The position numbers and the translations under genes were made by a program. From an uncultured Oscillospiraceae bacterium (GTDB lineage Bacteria; Bacillota; Clostridia; Oscillospirales; Oscillospiraceae): DNA of 36,193 bases. Under the pieces are notes generated by a model. The model was not told where the DNA came from, did no database searches, and worked only from the letters and a program-made list of their open reading frames with translations. Location of the stretch: positions 1-36,193 of the forward strand of contig CAKTTR010000012.1 of the NCBI GenBank assembly GCA_934615645.1, read 5' to 3'. This document shows positions 24,301 to 30,145 of the stretch, in pieces. The number at the start of each line of letters is the position of its first letter. The first letter of the stretch is position 1.

Positions 24301-24641
24301 TTGTCCAGGGCGACGCCCTGTGCCTGGCCCTGCACGCCCCGGCGGGCTTCGACGCGACAGACGCTACCCCGGCACCTGATGGCGACGCAGACGGCAATGC
24401 AGATGGCGATACCCCCGCCGCCCCGGCGGAGACGCTCGTCACCGTCGTCCTGCGAGATCAGAGCGGCCAGGTCGCCGATCTCATCCCGGCCTCCGGCCTG
24501 TGGAGCACCCTGTGGCAGGATGGCGTCTATCTCCTGGCCCTACCCCGCAGCCCCAGCGCCGCCGGCAGCTACCAGCTGGAAGTCTATTTTGACAGCCAGC
24601 TCGCCGCCCAGTGCGATTTTACCGTCCTGCAAAAGGGCTAA
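21324..24641 (+). CDS. Membrane Ser/Thr protein kinase with Pro/Glu/Ala-rich linker and Ig/FN3-like ectodomain
   Basis: A protein of about 1105 residues. The cytoplasmic kinase domain (~10-295) retains catalytic K45 ('FVLKHIS'), H163-Q-D165-L-K-P-E-N170 (HQD instead of the usual HRD), D183-L-G for DFG, and an APE motif ('SAPELAD'). The glycine loop ('SAGGFTCYLLE') is degenerate. Residues ~325-500 are an acidic Ala/Pro/Glu linker with tandem 'EEEAAEPAAP' units, followed by a basic stretch. One transmembrane helix lies at ~588-608 ('ITLLVLAILAAGAWFGYTHW'). The outer part has at least four beta-sandwich repeats of FN3 or Ig type; PASTA repeats, usual in this class, are absent. AGGAGGTGAT at 21316-21325 overlaps GTG 21321 and ATG 21324, too close for ideal initiation; the next in-frame start is TTG 21339. 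It is probably a receptor kinase; its ligand is unknown. Confidence 0.82.
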   Translation: MDTAELKLVSPLLDGMTVLECLNSAGGFTCYLLERTETKEKFVLKHISIPESDAGVEAMILTGALHDREEARSYYRDVAQAQAIEVRNWQKLSGLENLSLFTGFQLVEREEGAIGYDFYLLAPYRTSLHAYLQSNAMTHLQALNLGIDLCNALAGIRQAGYVHQDLKPENIFVDENGRFSIGDLGLAPLEDLAFAALPEHYSSCYSAPELADIMANLNDTVDLYSVGMILYHLFNGNHAPFEEDGKPMQEADALRLQGKALPAPQYADYELAAILCKACAFRPADRFDSPNALRQALMVYMQKNAVSDELIVSPIDIGETIDPEDAGDSATEELPEETTEPADAEPETAAEAPAELEEEAEDSAAPEEEAAEPAAPEEEAAEPASPEEAPAEPEEPAAPDAPINAPDDAAEEAAPAPDALSTAEQTADAPGAAPEEDKTAAPDAAAPAEAPAAAPAEAQAAEPDVEAAPATEPDTEPALDTSAAEPAPDAPEKKKKRRARRTRKTPAPETQDETPPITAESSLDDILADANRILDGEPTPARAPAARSKAEKAEDPEAILPRRRKKKQPAPSDGEEAPGKKRRTGLRVCITLLVLAILAAGAWFGYTHWYHVVLSNLKTETGGDYIAVTFTSSVKDAPLEATCKDAYGNAYTGQMNGSTVIFRDLTPGTLYYVTFSVEKPRALAGETEINVTTNEAVQVDSFTAAAGTVSTSVNLNIAVTGQAPASWTVEYADESGQTKQVTFEGHSTTVQDLTLGHTYTFTLVPPSGSSIVGQTSVTYEAAARIQAAGLHATAMTDDSVTVAWLSLGDAPASWHIAASGPDYAQETDVTDATATFTGVRRDAAYTFTLTADGLDAPITLELPANAPTVSSFTAAASGAGAIQAQWEYDGEMADGWQVEYTASGSDALLSTAKTAQQVVTLQQVAPNCSYIVRLLGPDGGALIGPTVALVQTPAAEAYTGHGFTAGSAQLETYLAASSATFTLQDLGEAQTEFVQGDALCLALHAPAGFDATDATPAPDGDADGNADGDTPAAPAETLVTVVLRDQSGQVADLIPASGLWSTLWQDGVYLLALPRSPSAAGSYQLEVYFDSQLAAQCDFTVLQKG

Positions 24642-24675
24642 AGCAACGTTTAGACACACAGCCCCCATGGGAGCT

Positions 24676-24847
24676 GAGAGCGTGTCAAAAAAGTATTTTT
24701 GACACGCTCTCAAATGCGACAGCGCTGCATAAGCTCGAGGGGCAAAATCAAAGATTTTGACTCTCGCTTACCGCTTCGCTGGGCTCGCATTTGAAGGGGC
24801 TTGCACCCTGCTGCGCGCATAATTTTCACGCCGAGGGCGTGAAAATT
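24676..24847 (+). repeat. Three-hairpin repeat family, copy B (with insertion)
   Basis: Hairpin 1 is GAGAGCGTGTCAAAAA-AGTA-TTTTTGACACGCTCTC split over 24676-24711 (16-bp arms). Hairpin 2 arms are AAATGCGA (24712-24719) and TCGCATTT (about 24784-24792), here holding a 51-base insertion at 24720-24770. A linker GGGGCTTGCACCCTGCTGCG follows. Hairpin 3 is AATTTTCACGCC/GGCGTGAAAATT (24821-24847). Compared with copy C, stem bases differ but pairing is kept. Confidence 0.8.
24720..24770 (+). repeat. Palindromic module (CAAAATC-AAA-GATTTTG), copy 2, inside copy B
   Basis: It matches the reverse complement of 18280-18325 (CTGCATAAGCTCGAGGGGCA, then AAATCAAAGATTTTGACTCT). Copy C of the host repeat lacks it, so it defines a clean insertion point in the apical part of hairpin 2. 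Confidence 0.7.
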
Positions 24848-24907
24848 CCACACTTGCAGGGCGAGAAGTATTTTCCCCGACGTATGCGCTGCATGGGTTC
24901 GACTTGA

Positions 24908-24941
24908 CCAATCGCGCTGCGCGCTCTTGGAGTCTCACCCA
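24908..24941 (+). repeat. Short repeat module (GAGACTCCAAGAGCGC), copy 2
   Basis: CCAATCGCGCTGCGCGCTCT then TGGAGTCTCACCCA matches the reverse complement of 18231-18273. Confidence 0.65.
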
Positions 24942-25019
24942 CTTGCCGCCGGAGAAAATGATTTTGACTTGATTTGCGCCGTGCGCGGCGCAAACTCTGC
25001 GAGGCTTTTTGCCGGGCTG

Positions 25020-25052
25020 AAAGGCCTGGATGGTTTTTCCATCCAGGCCTTT
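25020..25052. terminator. Terminator hairpin downstream of the truA operon
   Basis: AAAGGCCTGGATGG (25020-25033) and CCATCCAGGCCTTT (25039-25052) form a perfect 14-bp stem with a TTTTT loop, six bases past the stop of the minus-strand gene. On the plus strand it is followed by T-rich sequence, so it probably works in both directions. Confidence 0.75.
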
Positions 25053-25057
25053 GCCTT

Positions 25058-25294
25058 TTATTTTTTCTCGCTGCCTAGCTCCCGCAGGAGTGCAATAAGA
25101 TTTCGGTCCGCCTCGTCCAGCTTCAAATTGGCATGGACGCTGCCGCCGTCCGGCGTCTTGACCTCGACGTCCAGGACCGTCCCCGCCGGGAGCTCCTGGC
25201 TGCCCAGGTACTGGACAAATTTTGTAAATTTCGGGTGCCGCGTCTGCAGGGCGGCCAGCTCTCCTTTGAGCTTCATCAGGGTCATGGGATTCAT
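25058..25294 (-). CDS. Small conserved protein of unknown function, downstream of truA
   Basis: A 78-residue protein, 'MNPMTLMKLKGELAALQTRH' to 'DEADRNLIALLRELGSEKK'. It is predicted to be helix-strand-strand-helix and is soluble; 'AGTVLDVEVKTPDGGSVHAN' suggests a short beta hairpin. ATG 25294 has AGGAGG six bases upstream; the open frame extends further but into the arsC-like gene. I recall similar short proteins in other Oscillospiraceae but know no function. It is last in the minus-strand unit of small ORF, truA and arsC-like gene. Confidence 0.75.
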   Translation of the reverse strand: MNPMTLMKLKGELAALQTRHPKFTKFVQYLGSQELPAGTVLDVEVKTPDGGSVHANLKLDEADRNLIALLRELGSEKK

Positions 25295-25304
25295 CGCATA
25301 CCTC

Positions 25305-25646
25305 CTAATTCCACTGGGCCCAGATCTCCGGGCAATACCCAACGGTCGCCTGCTTGCCGTTGCGGACGACCGGCGTCCGGACCAGGTCCATCCGTTCAAA
25401 AAGATGGTCCGCCCGGTCGCTCTCCCGCTCCAAATAGCGCATCAAATCCAATTCCGGATCCTGCTTGCTCCAATCTGCCAGCGCTTCGACCCCGCCGACC
25501 GCTCGGAGCACGCTCTCAAATTCCCGCCCGGACATCCCGTACCGGGGCAGGTCGATCATCTGAAACGGGATGCGCCGCTCCTTGAACCAACGCTGGGCCT
25601 TTTTCGTATCAAAGCACTTGCTCTTGCCAAAAATCTGAATATTCAA
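25305..25646 (-). CDS. ArsC/Spx-family thioredoxin-fold protein
   Basis: A 113-residue protein starting 'NIQIFGKSKCFDTKKAQRWF' and containing 'KERRIPFQMIDL', 'ADWSKQDPEL' and 'LVRTPVVRNGKQATVGYCPE', the layout of the ArsC/Spx/YffB family with the cis-Pro 'RTPVVR'. There is one N-terminal Cys in the K-C-F-D-T-K-K-A position; no CxxC pair as in Spx and no arsenic genes nearby, so arsenate reduction should not be assumed. The start is TTG 25646 with GGAGG ten bases upstream, overlapping the truA stop by four bases. Confidence 0.82.
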   Translation of the reverse strand: MNIQIFGKSKCFDTKKAQRWFKERRIPFQMIDLPRYGMSGREFESVLRAVGGVEALADWSKQDPELDLMRYLERESDRADHLFERMDLVRTPVVRNGKQATVGYCPEIWAQWN

Positions 25647-26386
25647 TGGTACTGCACCTCCATTAAGCATAGCCCCTGGGCCGGGACCGTCACCCCGGCG
25701 TCCGCCCGGCGGCCAGAGGCAAAAATCTCTGCGATCGACGAGGCCGGGCGCGCCCCTGTGCCGATCTCCAGAAGCGTCCCCACCAGGATCCGCACCATGT
25801 GGTGCAAAAAGCCGTCGCCGGTCAGGGTAAAGACAAGCTCCTCGCGGGTTTCCTCGATCGTGAGCGCATCCAGGTGCCGGACTGTGGACTTTTTCCCCGG
25901 CTTATTGGCGCTGAAGGCGAGAAAATCATGGCTGCCCAGCAGCGACTGCGCCGCCTGGCGCATGGCCGCAAGATCATAAGCCCCCGGGCAGACATACACA
26001 TACTTCCGGTCAAAAACGCAGGGCCGGTCACTGACCCAGACGCGATAGCGATACGTCTTGCACACCGCGTTGAGCCGCGCGTGGAACCGGGGCGCGGCCT
26101 CCTGCAGGTCCAGCACACCGATATCCTCCGGCAGCCGGGCGCGCAATTGCCGGAGCAGCTGCGCTGCAGGCAGCGCCGTCTCAGCCCGGAAGGAGACCAC
26201 CTGCCCCATGGCGTGGGTCCCGGCATCCGTCCGCCCCGCGCCGTAGATCTGCACCGGCTGCTGCAAAAGCGCTGTCAGGCACGCCTCCAGCTTGCCCTGG
26301 ATCGTCCGGTCCGAATCGCCCAGCCGCTGCCAGCCCCGGTAGCGGCTGCCGTCATAGGCCAGCAGCATTTTGAAATTCCGCATCAT
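25643..26386 (-). CDS. truA: tRNA pseudouridine(38-40) synthase
   Basis: A 247-residue protein with 'LLAYDGSRYRGWQRL' at the N-terminus, the catalytic Asp54 in 'YGAGRTDAGTHAMGQVV', 'RFHARLNAVCKTYRYRV' and 'GDGFLHHMVRILVGTLLEIG'. All are standard for TruA, which makes pseudouridine at positions 38-40 of the tRNA anticodon arm. ATG 26386 overlaps the stop of the upstream 45-codon ORF by ATGA, and GGAGG lies in that ORF's last codons. Confidence 0.96.
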   Translation of the reverse strand: MMRNFKMLLAYDGSRYRGWQRLGDSDRTIQGKLEACLTALLQQPVQIYGAGRTDAGTHAMGQVVSFRAETALPAAQLLRQLRARLPEDIGVLDLQEAAPRFHARLNAVCKTYRYRVWVSDRPCVFDRKYVYVCPGAYDLAAMRQAAQSLLGSHDFLAFSANKPGKKSTVRHLDALTIEETREELVFTLTGDGFLHHMVRILVGTLLEIGTGARPASSIAEIFASGRRADAGVTVPAQGLCLMEVQYH

Positions 26387-26520
26387 CGCCGCTCCCCCTC
26401 CTGCGCAGCCCGCAGCTCCTGCAGCGCCTCCTGGCGGGTATCAGCAGAGAACAAAAAACGCCCCGCCATGTCATAAACCTCCACGTGTCCCCGTATATAT
26501 AAAATAGAGCACTGCATCAT
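26383..26520 (-). CDS. 45-residue small ORF translationally coupled to truA
   Basis: The translation runs 'MMQCSILYIRGHVEVYDMAG' then 'RFLFSADTRQEALQELRAAQ' and 'EGERR'. A perfect AGGAGG lies seven bases before ATG 26520, and TGA overlaps the truA ATG. The content is protein-like: two short beta strands with a turn at 'YDMAGRFLF', then an amphipathic helix. It is not a family I can name. Position and start signals make it a likely real gene; alternatively it only feeds ribosomes to truA. Confidence 0.7.
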   Translation of the reverse strand: MMQCSILYIRGHVEVYDMAGRFLFSADTRQEALQELRAAQEGERR

Positions 26521-26545
26521 CGCGCGACCTCCTGTCTTTGAGCTA

Positions 26546-26573
26546 ATTCTATGATAGCACAAAGTATGTCCAA
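26546..26573 (-). promoter_or_regulatory. Promoter of the small ORF-truA-arsC-like operon
   Basis: On the minus strand, TTGGAC (26573-26568) and TAGAAT (26551-26546) are separated by 16 bp. The -35 overlaps an inverted repeat, TCCAA-AGAA-TTGGA (26569-26582), a possible operator. Confidence 0.6.
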
Positions 26574-26686
26574 TTCTTTGGACAGCAGCAGGCGCGCCGC
26601 ATTTTTTCTGGCTGCATCATACCATATCGCCGCCCAAACTACAAGCGATTCCCGGTTTTATCTCAGACGAAGCCCAGATTTATTCG

Positions 26687-26733
26687 CAGATTGCACAATC
26701 TGATCATCATACTTTTGGCCATTCTAGCCAAAA
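26687..26733. promoter_or_regulatory. Two inverted repeats upstream of the corrinoid-protein promoter
   Basis: CAGATT-GCAC-AATCTG (26687-26702) and TTTTGGC-CATTCTA-GCCAAAA (26713-26733) are followed by a further half-site GGCCAAAAA at 26744-26752. They lie just upstream of the -35 box, as expected for activator or repressor sites. The GntR protein at 29318 is one candidate ligand, but I do not see the same motif in its own promoter. Confidence 0.45.
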
Positions 26734-26767
26734 TTAAAGGGAAGGCCAAAAAATACGCATCCAGATA

Positions 26768-26795
26768 TTGACTTTTTTCGAAAAAAAGGTATTAT
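26768..26795 (+). promoter_or_regulatory. Promoter of the corrinoid-protein/methyltransferase operon
   Basis: TTGACT (26768-26773) and TATTAT (26790-26795) are separated by 16 bp; TATGAT three bases on is an alternative -10. The leader to ATG 26889 is about 85 bases. Confidence 0.7.
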
Positions 26796-26888
26796 GATAT
26801 CAGAACGTGAGATTGTTATACGGTCGTAATACCTATGACATCTCAAAATAACATCCGTCTACACCAATTGACAGGAGGAACAACACAC

Positions 26889-27557
26889 ATGCAAGAAATT
26901 TTGAAAGAAATCGAAACAGCCGTTTATGACGGTGACGAAGATCTGGTCGTAGAGCTCACCAAGAAAGCATTGGAAGAGGGCGTTGAGCCCCAGGCCATCA
27001 TCTCTGACGCTGGCGTTCCGGCTCTGAACCAGCTGGGCGAAGACTTCAACAATCTGATCGCTTTCCTGCCTGAGCTGATGCTCGGCGGCGACTGCATGAA
27101 GGCTCTGATCGAGACCTGCACCCCTTATATGCAGGGCGCTGACAGCGCATTCAAGGGCAAGATCGTCATCGGCTGCGCCAAGGGCGACCTGCACGACATC
27201 GGCAAGAGCCTGGTTGCGACGCAGCTGGCTGTCAATGGCTACGAAGTCGTTGACCTGGGCACCGACGTTCCCACCAACAAGTTCATCGACACGGCAGTTG
27301 CCGAGAACGCGGACATCATCGCCGTCTCCTCCCTGCTGACGACCTCCCAGTACTACATGGAAGAGCTCATCCATCGTCTGACCAACGAAGGCAAGCGCGA
27401 CAAGTTCCACATTGCCATCGGCGGCGGCCCGATCAACCCCGACTATGCAGAAAAGATCGGCGCGGACGGCTACTCCCGTACGGCCGACCTGGCTGTCAAG
27501 ATGGCGGATCGTCTGATGGCTGCAGCACCGCAGTCCGGTCTCATCAGCGAAGTGTAA
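26889..27557 (+). CDS. Corrinoid (cobalamin-binding) protein of the methyltransferase type
   Basis: A 222-residue protein with two domains. The N-terminal helical cap (1-88, 'LEEGVEPQAIISDAGVPALN', 'LPELMLGGDCMKALIE') is the B12-binding-2 type. The C-terminal Rossmann-like domain has D100-L-H102-D-I-G105 (the D-x-H-x-x-G motif whose His is the lower cobalt ligand), 'VSSLLTTS' and 'IAIGGGPINPDYAEKIGADG'. It is the same class as MtmC, MttC and MtbC. It carries a methyl group from a substrate-specific methyltransferase to an acceptor; the neighbour at 27643 is the expected donor enzyme. ATG 26889 has AGGAGG upstream; an earlier in-frame start at 26835 lacks one. Codon use is strongly biased, suggesting high expression. 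No corrinoid-reactivating protein or second methyltransferase is in the window. Confidence 0.93.
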   Translation: MQEILKEIETAVYDGDEDLVVELTKKALEEGVEPQAIISDAGVPALNQLGEDFNNLIAFLPELMLGGDCMKALIETCTPYMQGADSAFKGKIVIGCAKGDLHDIGKSLVATQLAVNGYEVVDLGTDVPTNKFIDTAVAENADIIAVSSLLTTSQYYMEELIHRLTNEGKRDKFHIAIGGGPINPDYAEKIGADGYSRTADLAVKMADRLMAAAPQSGLISEV

Positions 27558-27642
27558 TCTCCTGTGTCCACTGCCGGGAGTTACCCCTATTCAATCGCAA
27601 ATCTGAATTCAATCTAGATTTAATACGTAAGGAGTAAGCACA

Positions 27643-29034
27643 ATGGAAAAACATAAGAAAATACTTCGTACATTGGACAAAGCCCGCACTGGCGACCGCG
27701 TCCTCGAAAAAGACTGGGACCAGAAAATCGTTCCGCGTACCCTGAAGGAAGTTGCGAAGAAGTACAACCTGCTGGGCACCTGCGATCCCAACAACCCCGT
27801 CAACACCGACCCCGAGCTGGCAGACCGCTTCTTCCAGGCTGGCTGGGAAGCTGCCCTGCGTCTGGGCTTCTTCTGCCCCGATACTGAGACGGTCATCAAG
27901 GTCGACGAGGACGAGCTCAAGCGTGAATTCAACAAGGTCATCGACCACTTCACCCTGGGCCATGGCACCGAGCAGAAGCTCATCCAGTGCCGCAGACCTT
28001 CTGATGGCATTGAGCCCATCTTTACCGCTCCCCTGTCCATCCAGATGGACGAAGAGCTGTACATCCCGCTGGTCGAAGGTATCGTGACCTGCCCGCTGGT
28101 CGATATGCAGGAAGGCCCGTCTCTGGACACCGTCATGGGCAGCCCGCTGCTGGCTGACTCCCCCTACGAGACCTTTGCTGGTATCTACGAGTATCATATG
28201 CGTAAGGAAGCCCAGTGGCGTGCAGGCCGTGCAGGCATGCCCAACTCCCTGGTTTCCAGCGCTTCCACCCACTTCGGCTTCCTCGCAGCGTTCAACCTGT
28301 ATGAGCAGCCGCAGCTGGCTCTGTGCCTGAACCCCGCTTCTCTGAAGATCAACTACACCACCCTGCACAAGTGCTTCGTGGCGTACGAATTGGGCGGCGT
28401 TGTCCGTTCCGAATCCCCCACCATGGTCGGCGGCTACACCGGCGGCCCCGAGACCACCGCGATCGCTTCCATCGCGACCGACCTGCTGCAGTTCCCGATC
28501 TGCGGCGCTGGCCTGCCCGGCTCCCCGTCCTACGAGCTGCGTTATGCTGGTAACTGCGGTCGTATCGGTGTTTGGGCCCAGTCCATGGCGACTCAGGCGA
28601 TCTGCCGCAACTCCAGAATCCCGCTGATGAAGACCATCAACCAGGTCTCCGGCCCGATGACGGACATGTTCTTCCTGGAATCCATCGTTGGTATGACCGC
28701 AGCTTCCGCTTCCGGCCAGGCCTTCACCATCAGCCCGCGTGCTGCTGGCGGCTCCAAGAAGAACCATCTGACCCCCATCTGCGCATGGTACAATGCTGCG
28801 ATCTTCAAGGGCGCTGCTGGTCTGAGTCTGGAAGATGCCAACCGTATCTGCAAGGAAGTTATTCCGAAGTTCGAAAACGATCTGTACGATCCCCCGAAGG
28901 GCTGCTCCTTCCGCGATCTGTACAACATCTCCACGCTCGAGCCCATTCCCGAGTACAAGGAGAAGTACCTGCAGTTCCGTCAGTATGCCAAGGACCTGGG
29001 TATCCCGATCCCCGGCGACGGTGTCTACTGCTAA
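27643..29034 (+). CDS. MtmB-family (monomethylamine-type) corrinoid methyltransferase without pyrrolysine
   Basis: A 463-residue protein, close to the ~458 of archaeal MtmB. It follows MtmB from end to end: 'KARTGDRVLEKDWDQKIVPR', 'GFFCPDTETVIKVDEDEL', 'SPYETFAGIYEYHMRKEAQW', 'AGRAGMPNSLVSSAS', 'MVGGYTGGPETTAIASIATD' and the C-terminal 'GCSFRDLYNISTLEPIPEYK'. In MtmB the Pyl codon (UAG) is residue 202 in 'AGRPGMGV-Pyl'; here the aligned residue is Ser202 (TCC, 28246-28248), and no in-frame TAG occurs. It therefore probably methylates the adjacent corrinoid protein from a substrate other than monomethylamine, as MtgB does relative to MttB. ATG 27643 has AAGGAG upstream. The alignment is from memory, so the family call is firmer than residue-level claims. 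Confidence 0.82.
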   Translation: MEKHKKILRTLDKARTGDRVLEKDWDQKIVPRTLKEVAKKYNLLGTCDPNNPVNTDPELADRFFQAGWEAALRLGFFCPDTETVIKVDEDELKREFNKVIDHFTLGHGTEQKLIQCRRPSDGIEPIFTAPLSIQMDEELYIPLVEGIVTCPLVDMQEGPSLDTVMGSPLLADSPYETFAGIYEYHMRKEAQWRAGRAGMPNSLVSSASTHFGFLAAFNLYEQPQLALCLNPASLKINYTTLHKCFVAYELGGVVRSESPTMVGGYTGGPETTAIASIATDLLQFPICGAGLPGSPSYELRYAGNCGRIGVWAQSMATQAICRNSRIPLMKTINQVSGPMTDMFFLESIVGMTAASASGQAFTISPRAAGGSKKNHLTPICAWYNAAIFKGAAGLSLEDANRICKEVIPKFENDLYDPPKGCSFRDLYNISTLEPIPEYKEKYLQFRQYAKDLGIPIPGDGVYC

Positions 29035-29046
29035 TTCAACTGTCCG

Positions 29047-29080
29047 GAACGGCAGGCGGCTCACCGCCTGCCGTTCTTCT
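29047..29080 (+). terminator. Terminator of the corrinoid/methyltransferase operon
   Basis: GAACGGCAGGCGG (29047-29059) and CCGCCTGCCGTTC (29064-29076) form a perfect 13-bp stem with loop CTCA, followed by TTCT. Confidence 0.8.
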
Positions 29081-29216
29081 ACTCTGCACGCGCTTTCCAT
29101 CCGGTCTCCCGCAGCGCGCTTGGCCGAATCCGCCCACGCCTGCTGCTGTCTGCGGCGAGATCCTCACGGCGGGCAGCATTCGGTCTTTGTGCAGCGTTTT
29201 TTGGTTGATTTTATCC

Positions 29217-29245
29217 TTGCCTTTTTCTCTGAACCGTGCTATATT
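29217..29245 (+). promoter_or_regulatory. Promoter of the GntR-family regulator
   Basis: TTGCCT (29217-29222) and TATATT (29240-29245) are separated by 17 bp, 72 bases before the start codon. Confidence 0.7.
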
Positions 29246-29317
29246 TAAAGCAAACACTATTCGGTCAACATCGTATTGTATTACTTATTGGAAGTATTTT
29301 GCGTAAGGAGTCAAGCT

Positions 29318-30061
29318 ATGCAGGTGAAACGAATCCGTCGGAACAGCGCCGCCAGTATCGTGCGGCACGAATTGAAAAAGATGATCAAGAGCGGCTATTT
29401 TAAGGACGGCGCCATTCCCTCAGAGGAAGGCATCGCCGCAATGTTTGGCGTCAGCCGGACAACCGTGCGCGACGCGCTGGCCAACCTGGAGAACCTGGGC
29501 TATATCTCCCGGATCCAGGGCCGTGGGACGATCATCAACCAGGTCGTCAGCAATCTATCCTGCCGCATTTCCGAGGGTATGCCGTTTACCGAGCTCATCG
29601 GTTCGATTGGCCTGACCCCCTCGGTCGTCAACGGGCGGGTCGAAAGCGTCCCGGCAGACCCGGAGATCGCGGAAAAGCTGCAGACGCAGGATGACACCCT
29701 TTACCGGGTGACAAAAGTCTTCCTTGGCGACAAAAAGCCCGCCATTTACGGCATGAACTACTATACCCACGAGTTTGTCACCGATGAGATGTTCCAGTAT
29801 CCCATGGATGAAACCAGTATTTTTAACATTCTGCAGGAGCATTTCAACTTCCCGGATATCGCCTTCGACGTCGTCGATATTTTCCCCATCGCCGCCACCG
29901 GCGAGGTCGCCGCTGCACTGCAGCTCGACGAAGGCACGCCGATCCTTTTCTTTGAATCCACCTCGATGGATAAGGACAATCACCCCCTGATGATCAACCG
30001 GGAGTATTACAACCCCAATGTCATCCACTTCTGCGAGCGCCGCGTGACCCGCTACTATTAA
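29318..30061 (+). CDS. GntR/HutC-type transcriptional regulator with UTRA domain
   Basis: A 247-residue protein. The N-terminal winged helix (about 10-77, 'IPSEEGIAAMFGVSRTTVRD', 'ALANLENLGYISRIQGRGT') is classic GntR. The C-terminal UTRA effector domain (about 95-245, 'LYRVTKVFLGDKKPAIYGMN', 'TPILFFESTSMDKDNHPLMI') is of the HutC branch, which binds small metabolites. ATG 29318 has AAGGAG seven bases upstream. It sits between the corrinoid/methyltransferase operon and ssnA-ygfK and likely controls one or both. Its ligand is unknown; N-methylated or purine-derived compounds are guesses from context. Confidence 0.9.
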   Translation: MQVKRIRRNSAASIVRHELKKMIKSGYFKDGAIPSEEGIAAMFGVSRTTVRDALANLENLGYISRIQGRGTIINQVVSNLSCRISEGMPFTELIGSIGLTPSVVNGRVESVPADPEIAEKLQTQDDTLYRVTKVFLGDKKPAIYGMNYYTHEFVTDEMFQYPMDETSIFNILQEHFNFPDIAFDVVDIFPIAATGEVAAALQLDEGTPILFFESTSMDKDNHPLMINREYYNPNVIHFCERRVTRYY

Positions 30062-30091
30062 GGAAGTCGCGCAGCATCCCCCAAGCAGAAC

Positions 30092-30139
30092 AAAAGACGG
30101 CGCGGCCGCCAGCTTGAAGCTGACAGCCGCGCCGTCTTT
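30092..30139. terminator. Bidirectional terminator between GntR and HAD genes
   Basis: AAAAGACGGCGCGGC (30092-30106) pairs with GCCGCGCCGTCTTT (30126-30139), with an inner CAGCTT/AAGCTG stem. A/T flanks serve both convergent genes. Confidence 0.85.
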
Positions 30140-30145
30140 CCGCAT

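Larger units (their letters stand above)
24642..25019. other. Repeat-filled convergent spacer after the kinase gene
   Basis: It holds copy B of the three-hairpin repeat with an inserted module, then the GAGACTCC module (24908-24941). No gene is seen. The first repeat hairpin has T5 in its 3' arm and may end kinase transcripts. Confidence 0.6.

Noticed and set aside
25305..25646. Arsenate reductase function for the ArsC-like protein
   Set aside because: The fold fits, but there is no arsenic-resistance context and only one N-terminal Cys; many family members have other roles.
27643..29034. Pyrrolysine insertion in the MtmB-like gene
   Set aside because: No in-frame TAG exists, the aligned residue is encoded by TCC, and the frame ends at TAA.
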